From Dethiothermospora halolimnae (GTDB lineage: Bacteria > Bacillota > Clostridia > Tissierellales > VENL01), in contig NZ_JBAKFX010000007.1 of assembly GCF_037577855.1 (NCBI RefSeq), forward strand, positions 1 to 64,000: 64,000 nucleotides of DNA. The letters run 5' to 3'. Numbering within the stretch: position 1 is the stretch's first letter; every line of letters starts with the position of its first letter. The notes beneath the pieces are model-generated. The model was not told where the DNA came from and ran no database searches. It saw only the letters and a program-made list of their open reading frames with translations. This document shows positions 44,882 to 53,871 of this stretch, one piece after another. A program made the position numbers and the translations under genes.

Positions 44882-45219
44882 AGAATAAAGAATAGAGAAT
44901 AAAGAATAGATAATGAGATTTTACTCCCTGTGGTCGTAAAATTTCATTATATAGAGGCAAGGCAAAATCTATGATATGTAGGGGCTGAATATATTCAGCC
45001 TCCCGCCCTGAAAGCGGCGGGAATGGACCGAAAATAAAATAGATTTAAAGAACAAAAACGACTAACAACCACAAACCACGAAACACCACAATTTATAATT
45101 TAAAATTTACAATTTAAAATTCCGAAGCCGGTCCAAGGCAAAAACTTAGGACCCACCGAAACTAACAATTAACAATTAAAAATTAACAATTCCGAAGCCC
45201 CGCTTCGGCCAAGGGGTGA
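44879..45219. repeat. Repeat mosaic cbiC-cbiD ending in the cbiD ribosome site
   Basis: TAAAGAATAAAGAATAGAGA module in the cbiC stop; ATTTTAC/GTAAAAT (44918-44942); palindrome GGCTGAATATATTCAGCC (44983-45000); CCCGCC/GGCGGG (45002-45021); then the ACACCACAATTTATAATTTA module (about 45080), ending with the hairpin CCGAAGC-CCC-GCTTCGG (45192-45208) and AAGGGGTGA (45211-45219). Confidence 0.8.
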
Positions 45220-45224
45220 TAAAA

Positions 45225-46340
45225 ATTTTAAACCGCTATGTAACTAAAGGAAATAAAAAACTAAGATACGGATATACCACAGGTTCCTGTGCAACAGGGG
45301 CTGCTAAGGCTGCCACCTATATGCTCTTTAACAATAGGAAAATTAATTCAATAGAAATAGACACACCTAAAGGATGGGTACTAAATTTAGATATTTTAGA
45401 TATTAACATAGGTAATGATAAAACATCCTGTGGGATAGAAAAGGATAGTGGAGACGACCCTGATGTTACAAATAAATTAAAAATATATGCTAAAGCGGAA
45501 AAGATAACTAAGGGAATTATTATAACGGGAGGCATAGGTATTGGAAAGGTAACTAAAAAAGGCTTATCGGTTCCAGTGGGTAGATATGCAATAAATCCTG
45601 TTCCGATGAAAATGATAGAAGAGGAAGTAAAAAAGGTACTTCCTGAAAATAGTGGTGTAAAAATAACCATATATGCCCCTGAAGGTGTTAATATAGCTAG
45701 AAAAACCTTTAATCCAAAACTAGGGATAGAAGGTGGAATATCTATTATAGGAACAACGGGAATAGTGGAACCTATGTCTGAGGATGCCCTAAAGGAATCA
45801 TTAGCACTGGAGCTATCTATATTAAGAGAAAAGAATATAGACAAAATAATATTTTCACCGGGAAACTATGGTAGAGATTTTGCTTTAGAGATGGGATTAG
45901 ATAGAGACTTAGTAGTTAAAACTAGCAATTATATAGGATATATGATAGATAAAGCAGTTGAATATAATATGAAAAAGATATTATTTATAGGTCATATAGG
46001 AAAAATGGCGAAAGTAGCAGGGGGGATATTTAACACCCATAGTAAAATGGCCGATGGGAGAATGGAAATATTAACAGCCAATTGTGGAATCCTAGGGAGT
46101 AGTAAAGAATTAAATAAAAAAATAATGAACTCAATAACCACCGATGAGGCTATAGGATATATAAAAGAACAAGGGTTAGAAGAGGTTTTTAATATATTGG
46201 CAAATAAAATAACAAAAAAATGTGAAGAGAGATCCTATGAGGAAATAGATTTTGGAACTATTATATTTTCTAAAGAGTATGGAACCCTTGGAAAAAGCCA
46301 TAATTTTGATGGGCTAATGGAGGAATTTAAAAATGAATAA
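45225..46340 (+). CDS. cbiD: Cobalt-precorrin-5B C1-methyltransferase
   Basis: Methylates C1 after acetaldehyde loss by CbiG. Typical CbiD features: LRYGYTTGSCATGAAKAA near residue 15, GDDPDVTNK, GRYAINPVPM, and GIVEPMSEDALKESL. About 371-374 residues. No ATG, GTG or TTG sits at the right distance from AAGGGGTGA: the in-frame GTG at 45216 lies inside the ribosome site. By comparison with cobU (GGGGTGATAAA-ATG) the equivalent position here is ATT at 45225 (GGGGTGATAAAA-ATT), so a rare AUU start is likely; GTG 45216 is the alternative. Overlaps cbiE by 8 nt. Confidence 0.9.
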   Translation: MLNRYVTKGNKKLRYGYTTGSCATGAAKAATYMLFNNRKINSIEIDTPKGWVLNLDILDINIGNDKTSCGIEKDSGDDPDVTNKLKIYAKAEKITKGIIITGGIGIGKVTKKGLSVPVGRYAINPVPMKMIEEEVKKVLPENSGVKITIYAPEGVNIARKTFNPKLGIEGGISIIGTTGIVEPMSEDALKESLALELSILREKNIDKIIFSPGNYGRDFALEMGLDRDLVVKTSNYIGYMIDKAVEYNMKKILFIGHIGKMAKVAGGIFNTHSKMADGRMEILTANCGILGSSKELNKKIMNSITTDEAIGYIKEQGLEEVFNILANKITKKCEERSYEEIDFGTIIFSKEYGTLGKSHNFDGLMEEFKNE

Positions 46341-46959
46341 AATAAAAGTCATTGGCCTAGGGCCAGGACATGGGGATTATGTATTACCTATAGCAAAAGA
46401 AAAAATAGAAGAAGCGGAAATAATAATAGGTGCTAAAAGAAATCTAGAAAGTGTAAAGATAGAAGGTAAAGATACTTTTGAGATAACGGGAAGGATAAAT
46501 GAAATAGTACCATTTATTAAAAATAATATAAATAAAAATATAGCCATAATTGTTTCTGGAGATACTGGCTTTTACAGCTTACTGTCCTTTTTAAAGAGAA
46601 ACTTTAGTAGTGAAGATTTAGAAGTAGTACCGGGAATAAGTTCCATTCAATATATGTTTTCAAAACTAGGACAAACATGGCAGGATGCATATATAGGTAG
46701 TTTACATGGTAGAGAGATTGATTTTATAGCTAAGGTTAGAGAATATAAAAAGGTAGGACTTTTAACCGATAGAAAATGGACACCAACAAAAATTGCCGAA
46801 GAGTTAATAAATAAAAATATAAATAATAGACTTATATGCATAGGAGAGAATCTATCCTATGATAATGAAAATGTAACTATAGCTAAGCCTAATGAAGTTA
46901 TAAAAAGAAAAGATTATGATATATCAGTGGTGGTGATAATAGATGAAATGGAAATATGA
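46333..46959 (+). CDS. cbiE: Cobalt-precorrin-7 C5-methyltransferase
   Basis: SAM-dependent tetrapyrrole methylase. Family motifs: VIGLGPGHGDYVLPIA at the N terminus, AEIIIGAKRNLE, IVSGDTGFYSLLSFL, VVPGISSIQYMFSKLG and TDRKWTPTKIAEEL. 208 residues. Works with the separate cbiT product at C5 and C15; here the two genes overlap by 17 nt rather than being fused as CobL. Confidence 0.95.
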   Translation: MNKIKVIGLGPGHGDYVLPIAKEKIEEAEIIIGAKRNLESVKIEGKDTFEITGRINEIVPFIKNNINKNIAIIVSGDTGFYSLLSFLKRNFSSEDLEVVPGISSIQYMFSKLGQTWQDAYIGSLHGREIDFIAKVREYKKVGLLTDRKWTPTKIAEELINKNINNRLICIGENLSYDNENVTIAKPNEVIKRKDYDISVVVIIDEMEI

Positions 46960-47530
46960 TACCTATGGTATCCCCGATGATATGTTTATTAGGGGAAAGG
47001 TACCAATGACAAAAGAAGAAGTCAGAAGTATAACTATGAGTAAGTTAAGGCTAAATAAAGATAGTACAATAGTAGATATAGGTGCAGGAACTGGGTCTGT
47101 ATCCATAGAATGTGGTCTGTTTGCTAAAAAAGGAATGGTTTATGCAATTGAAAGAAAAGATGATGGGGTAAATATTATTAATGAAAACATAAATAAGTTT
47201 AAGTTATCCAATGTGAAGGTGATAAAGGGGCTAGCTCCTGGAATTTTAGATAACGTACCTAAGATTGATAGGGCCATTATAGGAGGCAGTGGAGGAAAGT
47301 TAGTAGAGATATTTGATTGGCTTGATAAAAACTTAAAAAAAGAAGGAAGACTGGTTATAAATCTTATAACCATAGAAAACATATATAAGGCATTGGATTT
47401 AATAAAAAGCAGGGGATATACAGATATAGATGTAGCCCAGATAAATGTTTCAAAGGGGAGATTTATAAAGGAATATACCCTTATGGAGGGGAATAATCCA
47501 GTGTATGTTATATCAGCAGAAAAGAAATAA
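46943..47530 (+). CDS. cbiT: Cobalt-precorrin-6B C15-methyltransferase (decarboxylating)
   Basis: Class I SAM methyltransferase that methylates C15 and decarboxylates the C12 side chain. Opens with GIPDDMFIRGKVPMTKEEVR, then SAM motif IVDIGAGTGSVSIECG, AIERKDDGVN, KGLAPGIL and IIGGSGGKLVEI. 195 residues. Coupled to cbiE by overlap. Confidence 0.95.
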   Translation: MKWKYDTYGIPDDMFIRGKVPMTKEEVRSITMSKLRLNKDSTIVDIGAGTGSVSIECGLFAKKGMVYAIERKDDGVNIINENINKFKLSNVKVIKGLAPGILDNVPKIDRAIIGGSGGKLVEIFDWLDKNLKKEGRLVINLITIENIYKALDLIKSRGYTDIDVAQINVSKGRFIKEYTLMEGNNPVYVISAEKK

Positions 47531-47554
47531 TCTATTAGTCTAAGGAGGACTATT

Positions 47555-48253
47555 ATGAAAGGAAAATTTTATGGAATAGGGGTAGGTCCCGGGGATCCTG
47601 AACTAATCACTATAAAGGCAGTTAACACGTTAAAAAAAGTAGATATGGTTATATGTCCAGAGGCAAAAAAAGAAAAGGGAAGTATAGCCTTTAATATAGG
47701 AAAAAATTATCTTAAAGAGGATATGGAGATATTATATCTAACATTTCCCATGACTCATGATGATAAAGTTTTAGAAAAAAAGTGGAAAGAAAACTCTAAA
47801 ATTATACTAAAACATTTAAATAAAGGAAAACATATAGCCTTTTTAACAATAGGTGATCCAATGGTATATAGTACATATATGTATTTATTACCATATCTAA
47901 AGGAGGAAAATGTAGATATAGAAACTATACCGGGAATCACGTCTTTTTGTGCAGTGGCCAGTAGAACAAATACTCCACTGGCTTCTAAAGGGGAAACCCT
48001 TTGTATACTTCCCCTTATGAAGGATAGTAAAAAGTTAGATACTGTACTTGATGAGTGTGACAATATAGTGGTAATGAAGCCATCCCATGATAGTAAATTA
48101 CTTGCTAAAAAGTTAGTAGAAAAGGGATATCAAGATAACTTTATCTTGGTATCAAAATGTGGAACAGAAGAAGAGGAGATTATTACAGATATAGAAAGGC
48201 TCAAGAATGATAAAATACACTATTTGTCAACAAGCATTATTAAAAATAAATAA
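47555..48253 (+). CDS. cbiL: Cobalt-factor II / precorrin-2 C20-methyltransferase
   Basis: Tetrapyrrole methylase acting at C20, the first methylation after cobalt insertion. Motifs: GIGVGPGDPELITIKAVNTL at the N terminus, VICPEAKKEKGS, AFLTIGDPMVYSTYMYLL, TIPGITSFCAVASRTN and LVSKCGTEEEEI. 232 residues. CTAAGGAGGAC precedes the ATG. Last gene of the cbiD-E-T-L block; its stop is written in a repeat module. Confidence 0.94.
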   Translation: MKGKFYGIGVGPGDPELITIKAVNTLKKVDMVICPEAKKEKGSIAFNIGKNYLKEDMEILYLTFPMTHDDKVLEKKWKENSKIILKHLNKGKHIAFLTIGDPMVYSTYMYLLPYLKEENVDIETIPGITSFCAVASRTNTPLASKGETLCILPLMKDSKKLDTVLDECDNIVVMKPSHDSKLLAKKLVEKGYQDNFILVSKCGTEEEEIITDIERLKNDKIHYLSTSIIKNK

Positions 48254-48654
48254 TAAAGAATAGAGAATAAAGAATAGATAAGGTGATTTTACTCCCGATG
48301 GTCGTAAAATAAAAAACGTAGGGACAGGGCGTGCCCTGTCCGATTCGTTGTTGGGGGATTCGTAATCCCCCAACTCTTAAAATGGTGTAAGAACTATTTA
48401 ATTATATATATGTAGGGTCTGAATATATTCAGACCCCTGCCGTATGAAGAGGCGGGGTGAATTAATTAACAATTGACAGTGGATAATTTAATGTACAAAT
48501 CGGCTGAAGCCGATTTTAAATATAATATTTTAGGAACAAAGTGACTAAAATCACCTTCAATTGTCAATTTGCAACTGTCAATTGTCCATTATCAAAGGTA
48601 CAGGGAAATTAATTCCCTAAAAGATAAATGAAAACAAGAAAGGAGGCATAATAT
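48251..48654. repeat. Repeat mosaic cbiL-cbiF
   Basis: TAATAAAGAATAGAGAATAA module at the cbiL stop; ATTTTAC/GTAAAAT (48286-48310); palindrome GGACAGGGCGTGCCCTGTCC (48322-48341); hairpin with stem GTTGGGGGATT (48350-48374); palindrome GGGTCTGAATATATTCAGAC plus CC (48415-48436); a GCCG...GGCGGGG hairpin; and a TTGACAATT-type element (about 48464-48593) with CAAATCGGCTGAAGCCGATT inside. AGAAAGGAGGC for cbiF follows. Confidence 0.8.
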
Positions 48655-49413
48655 ATGAAAAAAATATATATAATCGGTGCAGGACCTGGGGATCCGGAGC
48701 TTATAACTGTAAAGGGAAGAAAAAAAGTGGAAGAGGCGGATATAATTATATATGCCGGTTCCCTTGTAAATAAGGGAATAATAGGTTGTAGAAAAAAAGA
48801 TAGTGAAGTATATAATAGTGCCAGTATGACTCTAGATGAGGTTATTGATGTTATAGAAAAAGGTGTAGAAGAGGGTAAAAAAGTAGTAAGGGTTCATACG
48901 GGAGATCCAAGTATATATGGAGCAATAAGGGAGCAGATGGATAGATTAGATAAATTAAATATAGAATATGAAGTTATCCCGGGGGTCAGCTCTTTTGTTG
49001 CATCGGCTGCAGCAATAAAGAAGGAGTTTACCCTTCCTGATGTTTCCCAAACTGTTATATGTACAAGACTAGAGGGAAGAACTAAGGTTCCAGAGAGTGA
49101 GAATCTAGAGTCTTTAGCATCCCATAAAGCGTCTATGGCAATATTTCTATCTGTTCATATGATAGATGATGTGGTTAAAAAACTAATACCCCATTATGGA
49201 GAAGACTGTCCAGTGGCTGTTGTTCAACGGGCAACATGGGAAGATGAAAAAATAGTTATTGGCACTTTAAAAAATATATCTAAAAAGGTTAAGGAAGAAA
49301 ACATAACAAAAACTGCCCAAATACTAGTAGGAAATTTCTTGGGAAATAAATATAGTTTATCAAAATTATACGATAAAAACTTTAGTCACGAATATAGGAG
49401 TGGAAAAAAGTGA
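48655..49413 (+). CDS. cbiF: Cobalt-precorrin-4 C11-methyltransferase
   Basis: Tetrapyrrole methylase acting at C11. Motifs: IYIIGAGPGDPELITVKGRK, ADIIIYAGSLVNKGI, VVRVHTGDPSIYGAIREQMD, VIPGVSSFVASAAAIKKEFT and CPVAVVQRATWEDEKI. 252 residues. AAAGGAGGCATAAT before the ATG. Overlaps cbiG by ATGA-type junction (4 nt). Confidence 0.96.
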   Translation: MKKIYIIGAGPGDPELITVKGRKKVEEADIIIYAGSLVNKGIIGCRKKDSEVYNSASMTLDEVIDVIEKGVEEGKKVVRVHTGDPSIYGAIREQMDRLDKLNIEYEVIPGVSSFVASAAAIKKEFTLPDVSQTVICTRLEGRTKVPESENLESLASHKASMAIFLSVHMIDDVVKKLIPHYGEDCPVAVVQRATWEDEKIVIGTLKNISKKVKEENITKTAQILVGNFLGNKYSLSKLYDKNFSHEYRSGKK

Positions 49414-50432
49414 AAATTGGAGTCTTAACTGTTACTAAAGGTGGACTTAAGAAGGGAAAAGAGATAAAGAAAAAGCTTCCCCATATAGATTTGTATGCAT
49501 TACCAAAATGGAATGATAATATGGCATTACCCATAAAGGGAAAACTATCTGACTTTGTAGGTGAACTATTTAAAAAATATGATATGCTTTTATTCATTAT
49601 GGCGACGGGAATAGTTGTTAGGGTGATATCAAAATATATAGAAAAAAAGGATAAAGACCCTGCAATATTGGTTATGGATGAGAAGGGACAATTTATAATA
49701 AGCCTTCTTTCTGGTCATCTAGGAAAGGCCAATCAATATACTGAGGAATTATCGAAACAACTAAAGGCCACACCAGTTATAACCACAGCTTCAGATGTAA
49801 ATAACAAGATAGCAGTGGATACCCTTGCCATGAGATTAGGCTTAGAAATAGACAATTTAGAAAATGCTAAGCCTATAACATCATTAATAGTGAATGATGG
49901 TTTAGTAGGAATAAAATCAGATATAAAAGTAGATATACCATTACCAAATAATGTAATAATGGATAAGGAAAAAGGGGTGAATGGGGTTATATATATAACA
50001 AATAAAAAGAATTTAAATATAAAACATACCTTACCATATGTGAAGTTAATAAATAAAAATATTGTACTAGGTATTGGTTGTAGAAGGGGAATAAAAACCG
50101 AAAAGGTAAAGAAATCTATAGAAATAGCCCTTGACCAATTAAACTTAGATTTAAAAAGTGTGAAAAAGCTGGCCACAATTGATTTGAAAAAGGATGAAAA
50201 AGGGATTATTGAGGTTTCTAAAGATTATGATATCCCTATAGACATAATAGATAAGGCCAGTATACTGAAAATTGAAAAACAATTTGATACATCGGAGTTC
50301 GTTAAGAAGTCCATAGGGGTAGGGGCAGTTTGTGAACCCTGTGGATACTTAGCAAGTAATGAAGGGAAATGTCTTATGAAAAAGGAACCCTTTGATGGTA
50401 TAACATTATCAGTTTGGGAGGAACAACAATGA
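49410..50432 (+). CDS. cbiG: Cobalt-precorrin-5A hydrolase
   Basis: Opens the delta-lactone and releases the C20 carbon as acetaldehyde. The N-terminal and middle domains show FIMATGIVVRVISKYIEKKD, DEKGQFIISLLSGHLGKANQ and TTASDVNNKIAVDTLA. The C-terminal domain begins at VLGIGCRRGIKTEKV and ends with SIGVGAVCEPCGYLAS. 340 residues. GTG start overlapping cbiF; overlaps cbiH. Confidence 0.95.
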   Translation: MKIGVLTVTKGGLKKGKEIKKKLPHIDLYALPKWNDNMALPIKGKLSDFVGELFKKYDMLLFIMATGIVVRVISKYIEKKDKDPAILVMDEKGQFIISLLSGHLGKANQYTEELSKQLKATPVITTASDVNNKIAVDTLAMRLGLEIDNLENAKPITSLIVNDGLVGIKSDIKVDIPLPNNVIMDKEKGVNGVIYITNKKNLNIKHTLPYVKLINKNIVLGIGCRRGIKTEKVKKSIEIALDQLNLDLKSVKKLATIDLKKDEKGIIEVSKDYDIPIDIIDKASILKIEKQFDTSEFVKKSIGVGAVCEPCGYLASNEGKCLMKKEPFDGITLSVWEEQQ

Positions 50433-51160
50433 AAAAAATATTTGTTATAGGTCTAGGTCCCGGTAAACATGAATATATGTCCATGGCTTCAATGGAAGCT
50501 ATAAAGGCTTCTGATGTTGTGGTTGGATATAAAACGTATATAGACTTAGTTGAAGACTTAATTAAAGATAAAAAGGTAATATCATCGGGGATGAAAAAGG
50601 AAATAGACCGGTGTGAAATAGTTTTAAATGAAGCTAAAGAAGATAAAATAGTATCTCTAATAAGTAGTGGAGATGCGGGAGTATACGGTATGGCTGGAAT
50701 AATGCTTGAAGTTTTAAATAAAGATGGAAGTGATATAGAAATAGAGATAGTGCCCGGTATTACCGCTTCCAATGGAGCAGCATCTTCTCTAGGGGCTCCT
50801 ATTATGCATGACTATGCAACCATAAGTTTAAGTGACTTACTAACAGATTGGGAGCTTATTAAAAAAAGAATCCATTGTGCAGGGGAAGGGGATTTTGTTG
50901 TAGCTTTATATAATCCTAAGAGTAAAGGAAGACAGAAGCATATAGAAATAGCAAGGGATATATTACTTAAATATAAAGATGGAAATACTCCAGTTGGTAT
51001 AGTAAGAAATGCAAAAAGGGATGGTGAGACAGTAAGGATAACTACCCTTAATGACATGTTAAATGAAAAAATAGATATGCTCACAACGGTTATAATAGGT
51101 AACTCTAAAACCTATGTAAAGAACAATAAAATGATAACCCCTAGAGGATATAATCTATGA
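50429..51160 (+). CDS. cbiH: Cobalt-factor III / precorrin-3B C17-methyltransferase
   Basis: Ring-contracting tetrapyrrole methylase. Motifs: IFVIGLGPGKHEYMSMAS, VVGYKTYIDLVEDL, VSLISSGDAGVYGMAGIMLE, VPGITASNGAASSLGAPIMH and VVALYNPKSKGRQKHIE. The ATG at 50429 follows TTTGGGAGGAAC; the upstream in-frame TTG lies within that site. 243 residues. It lacks the iron-sulfur extension found on some CbiH homologues. Couples to cbiG and cbiJ by 4-nt overlaps. Confidence 0.95.
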   Translation: MKKIFVIGLGPGKHEYMSMASMEAIKASDVVVGYKTYIDLVEDLIKDKKVISSGMKKEIDRCEIVLNEAKEDKIVSLISSGDAGVYGMAGIMLEVLNKDGSDIEIEIVPGITASNGAASSLGAPIMHDYATISLSDLLTDWELIKKRIHCAGEGDFVVALYNPKSKGRQKHIEIARDILLKYKDGNTPVGIVRNAKRDGETVRITTLNDMLNEKIDMLTTVIIGNSKTYVKNNKMITPRGYNL

Positions 51161-51906
51161 TATTAGTATTATCTGGTACCAAAGATGGAAGAATAATAAT
51201 AAATAAGTTACTAGAAAAAGGTTTTAAAGTATTGGCAACAACAACCACAGAGTATGGTAAAAAGCTTATTGGTAATAATAAAAATTTAAAAGTAATATCT
51301 AAAAGTCTTAATAAAAGTGAAATGAAAGACTTATTAATAAGTTATGACATAGATTTAATAATAGATTGTACCCACCCCTATGCAGAAGAGGCTTCAAAAA
51401 ATATAATATTTGCCTCTAAGGATACTAGTATAAAGTATATTAGGTATGAAAGGGAAAGGGGAAAATACAACGACATATTGTCATTTGATACCTTTAAAGA
51501 ATGTACAAAATATTTAAAGTCGACAGAAGGAAATATATTATTAACAACGGGAAGCAATAATCTTAAGGTATTTGTGGAAAACATAAATATAAATAGATTA
51601 TACATAAGGGTTCTTCCCACATCAAAGGTTATAAAAAAATGTGAAAATTTAGGCTTTATTCCTAAACAAATTTTAGCACTACAAGGCCCATTTAATAAGG
51701 GCTTAAATAGGGAAATATATAAACAATACAATATAAAACATATGATAACAAAGGATAGTGGAGATATAGGAGGAACAAAGGAAAAAATAGAGTCAGCAAA
51801 GGAAATAGGGATAGAGCCCATAGTTATCAACAGGCCAGTTATTGATTATGGGGAGAAGTTTTTTGATGTTGATGAAATAGTTAGAAAGATAGAGAATAAA
51901 GAATAA
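51157..51906 (+). CDS. cbiJ: Cobalt-precorrin-6A reductase
   Basis: NAD(P)H-dependent reduction of cobalt-precorrin-6A. Features: ILVLSGTKDGRIIINKLLEK at the N terminus, IDCTHPYAEEASKNI, IRYERERG, LLTTGSNNLKVF, RVLPTSKVIKKCENLG and MITKDSGDIGGTKEKIESAK. 249 residues. The final IENKE and TAA are written by the repeat word ATAGAGAATAAAGAATAA, so the C terminus appears to be repeat-derived. Confidence 0.95.
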   Translation: MILVLSGTKDGRIIINKLLEKGFKVLATTTTEYGKKLIGNNKNLKVISKSLNKSEMKDLLISYDIDLIIDCTHPYAEEASKNIIFASKDTSIKYIRYERERGKYNDILSFDTFKECTKYLKSTEGNILLTTGSNNLKVFVENININRLYIRVLPTSKVIKKCENLGFIPKQILALQGPFNKGLNREIYKQYNIKHMITKDSGDIGGTKEKIESAKEIGIEPIVINRPVIDYGEKFFDVDEIVRKIENKE

Positions 51907-52234
51907 AGAATAAAGAATAGATAATGAGATTTTACTCCTTACAGTCGTAGAATTAAATTATATAGGGACAAGGCAAAATCTATGAAATGTAGGGGCTGGG
52001 CATGCCCAGTCCACCCGCCCTGTTAAGTGGTGGGAAGGGGTGAAAACAAACCTGATTAAAAGAATAAAAATAACTAATAACCAAGAACCATGAAACACCA
52101 CAATTTATAATTTAAAATTTACAATTTAAAATTCCGAAGCTTCGGTCCAAGGCAGAAACTTTGAATCCACCAAACCTAACAATTAACAATTAAAAATTAA
52201 CAATTCCGAAGCACCGCTTCGGCAGAAAGGGTGA
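51889..52234. repeat. Repeat mosaic cbiJ-cbiX ending in the cbiX ribosome site
   Basis: ATAGAGAATAAAGAATAAAG module inside the cbiJ 3' end; ATTTTAC...GTAGAAT (51930-51953); palindrome GGGCTGGGCATGCCCAGTCC (51993-52012); CCCGCC/GGTGGG; the ACACCACAATTTATAATTTA module (52094 on) with CCGAAGCTTCGG (52134-52145); then CCGAAGC-ACC-GCTTCGG (52206-52222) and AAAGGGTGA (52226-52234). Confidence 0.8.
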
Positions 52235-52241
52235 TAATAAT

Positions 52242-52604
52242 ATGAAAGAGGCATTATTAATAGTAGGACACGGGAGTAGATCAGATAAGGCACAGGAAAC
52301 ATTTGATAAAATGGTAGAGTTAGTAAGGGATAAATCAGAATATGACATAGTAGAAGGAGCCCATATGGAAATATGCGGACCATCTATAGAAACAGTAGTA
52401 GGGAAATTAGCCGGTGAAAATGTGGAAAAGATAGTAATGGTCCCATACTTTTTATATGAAGGAATCCATATAAAAAGGGATATTCCTAATCTAATAGAAA
52501 AGTTAAAAGAGAAGCACAATATAGATATTGTATTTGGAAAGCCAATAGGTGTAGAACCACTGCTGGCAGATATACTTATAGATAGGGCAAAGGCCATAAA
52601 CTAG
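52242..52604 (+). CDS. cbiX: Sirohydrochlorin cobaltochelatase, short form
   Basis: Inserts cobalt into sirohydrochlorin, committing it to cobalamin. At 120 residues it is the small homodimeric CbiX type. Features: LLIVGHGSRSDKAQETFDKM with the metal His, GAHMEICGPSIETVV, and VPYFLYEGIHIKRDIPNLIE with the second His, then GKPIGVEPLLADILIDRA. Could also serve as ferrochelatase for siroheme, since one is otherwise absent. 25 nt before hemA. Confidence 0.95.
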   Translation: MKEALLIVGHGSRSDKAQETFDKMVELVRDKSEYDIVEGAHMEICGPSIETVVGKLAGENVEKIVMVPYFLYEGIHIKRDIPNLIEKLKEKHNIDIVFGKPIGVEPLLADILIDRAKAIN

Positions 52605-52629
52605 CCTTAAATAATTTGGAGGTTTTTTC

Positions 52630-53871
52630 ATGAATATTGCAGTAATAGGACTTAATCATAATAATGCCCCCATAGAAATAAGGGAAAAGGTATCCTTTAC
52701 AGATACTAAAAAGATTGAGGGAACAAATATTTTACTAGATAAGGGAATAAAAGAAGTAGTAATTATATCCACGTGTAACAGAAGTGAAATTTATATAATA
52801 GATAAAGAAGATAAAATAGATGACAGTATAGACTTTATTAAAAATTTTTATAAAGACTTCTTTAAAATTAACAATATAAAAGAATATCTGTTTACTATAA
52901 AGGGAAGAGATGCTATATATCATTTATATGAGGTCTCCTCTGGATTAAAATCAATAGTTCTAGGAGAGGATCAAATTTTAGGACAGGTTAAAGAGGCCCA
53001 TAACTTTGCAATGGATTTAGGTTCTAGTAAAAAAATCCTTAATAAAATATTTAGGGAAGCAGTAACCACTGCGAAGAATATAAAAAGTAAAATAAAGATA
53101 TCAGAACATCCCTTATCTATAAGTTATATTGGGGTGAAATATTTAAAAGATAAATTAGGTTCACTAAAGGGAAAGAATGCATTGATAATAGGCCTTGGGA
53201 AAATGGGAAAATTGGCATTAAAACATCTTTTAGAAGAAGACTTAGACAATATATATATGTCTAACAGAAATCATGACAAAACAGTTAATCTAAAAAAAGA
53301 TTATCCAGATATTATTCCCATAGACTACTATGATAGATACTCTATAATAGAAAAAGTAGATATATTAATAACAGCCACGGCATCTCCCCATAGAATTATT
53401 GAGAAAAATAAAATGTCCAATAGAGATAAGCCCTTATATATAATGGATATGGCACTACCTAGGGATGTAGATAAAGAAGTGGGGGAGCTTGATAATATAT
53501 TTCTATATGATATAGATAACTTAAAGGATATATCAACGGAAAATGAAAAGAAAAGAGAACAATTATCTCTAAAAGCAAAAGGAATGATTAAAGATAATAT
53601 AGATGACTTATTATTGTGGCTAAAAACAGTAAAGGCAGACCCAATAATAAAGGATTTAAATGAAAGATGTAAAGAAATAGAACAGGATACCTTAAATATA
53701 ATATATAGAAAGTTAGATTTAGATTGTAGAGAGAAAAAAATAATATCAAAAATGCTAAACTCAGCCTTAAAGAGACTAATAAGGGAGCCTATAGTTAAAC
53801 TGAAAGGAACCGCCGATGATGAGGAGAGGGAAAACTATATTGATGTCTTAGAGAAACTCTTTATTAAATAA
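52630..53871 (+). CDS. hemA: Glutamyl-tRNA reductase
   Basis: First committed step of C5-pathway tetrapyrrole synthesis: reduces glutamyl-tRNA to glutamate-1-semialdehyde. Catalytic Cys in ISTCNRSEIY, GLKSIVLGEDQILGQVKEA, NADPH-binding ALIIGLGKMGKLALKHLLEE and DMALPRDVDKEV. 413 residues. The last codons (LFIK and TAA) coincide with the TTATTAAATAAGAATGGGTA start of a repeat unit present three times downstream, so the 3' end appears repeat-derived. Confidence 0.96.
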   Translation: MNIAVIGLNHNNAPIEIREKVSFTDTKKIEGTNILLDKGIKEVVIISTCNRSEIYIIDKEDKIDDSIDFIKNFYKDFFKINNIKEYLFTIKGRDAIYHLYEVSSGLKSIVLGEDQILGQVKEAHNFAMDLGSSKKILNKIFREAVTTAKNIKSKIKISEHPLSISYIGVKYLKDKLGSLKGKNALIIGLGKMGKLALKHLLEEDLDNIYMSNRNHDKTVNLKKDYPDIIPIDYYDRYSIIEKVDILITATASPHRIIEKNKMSNRDKPLYIMDMALPRDVDKEVGELDNIFLYDIDNLKDISTENEKKREQLSLKAKGMIKDNIDDLLLWLKTVKADPIIKDLNERCKEIEQDTLNIIYRKLDLDCREKKIISKMLNSALKRLIREPIVKLKGTADDEERENYIDVLEKLFIK

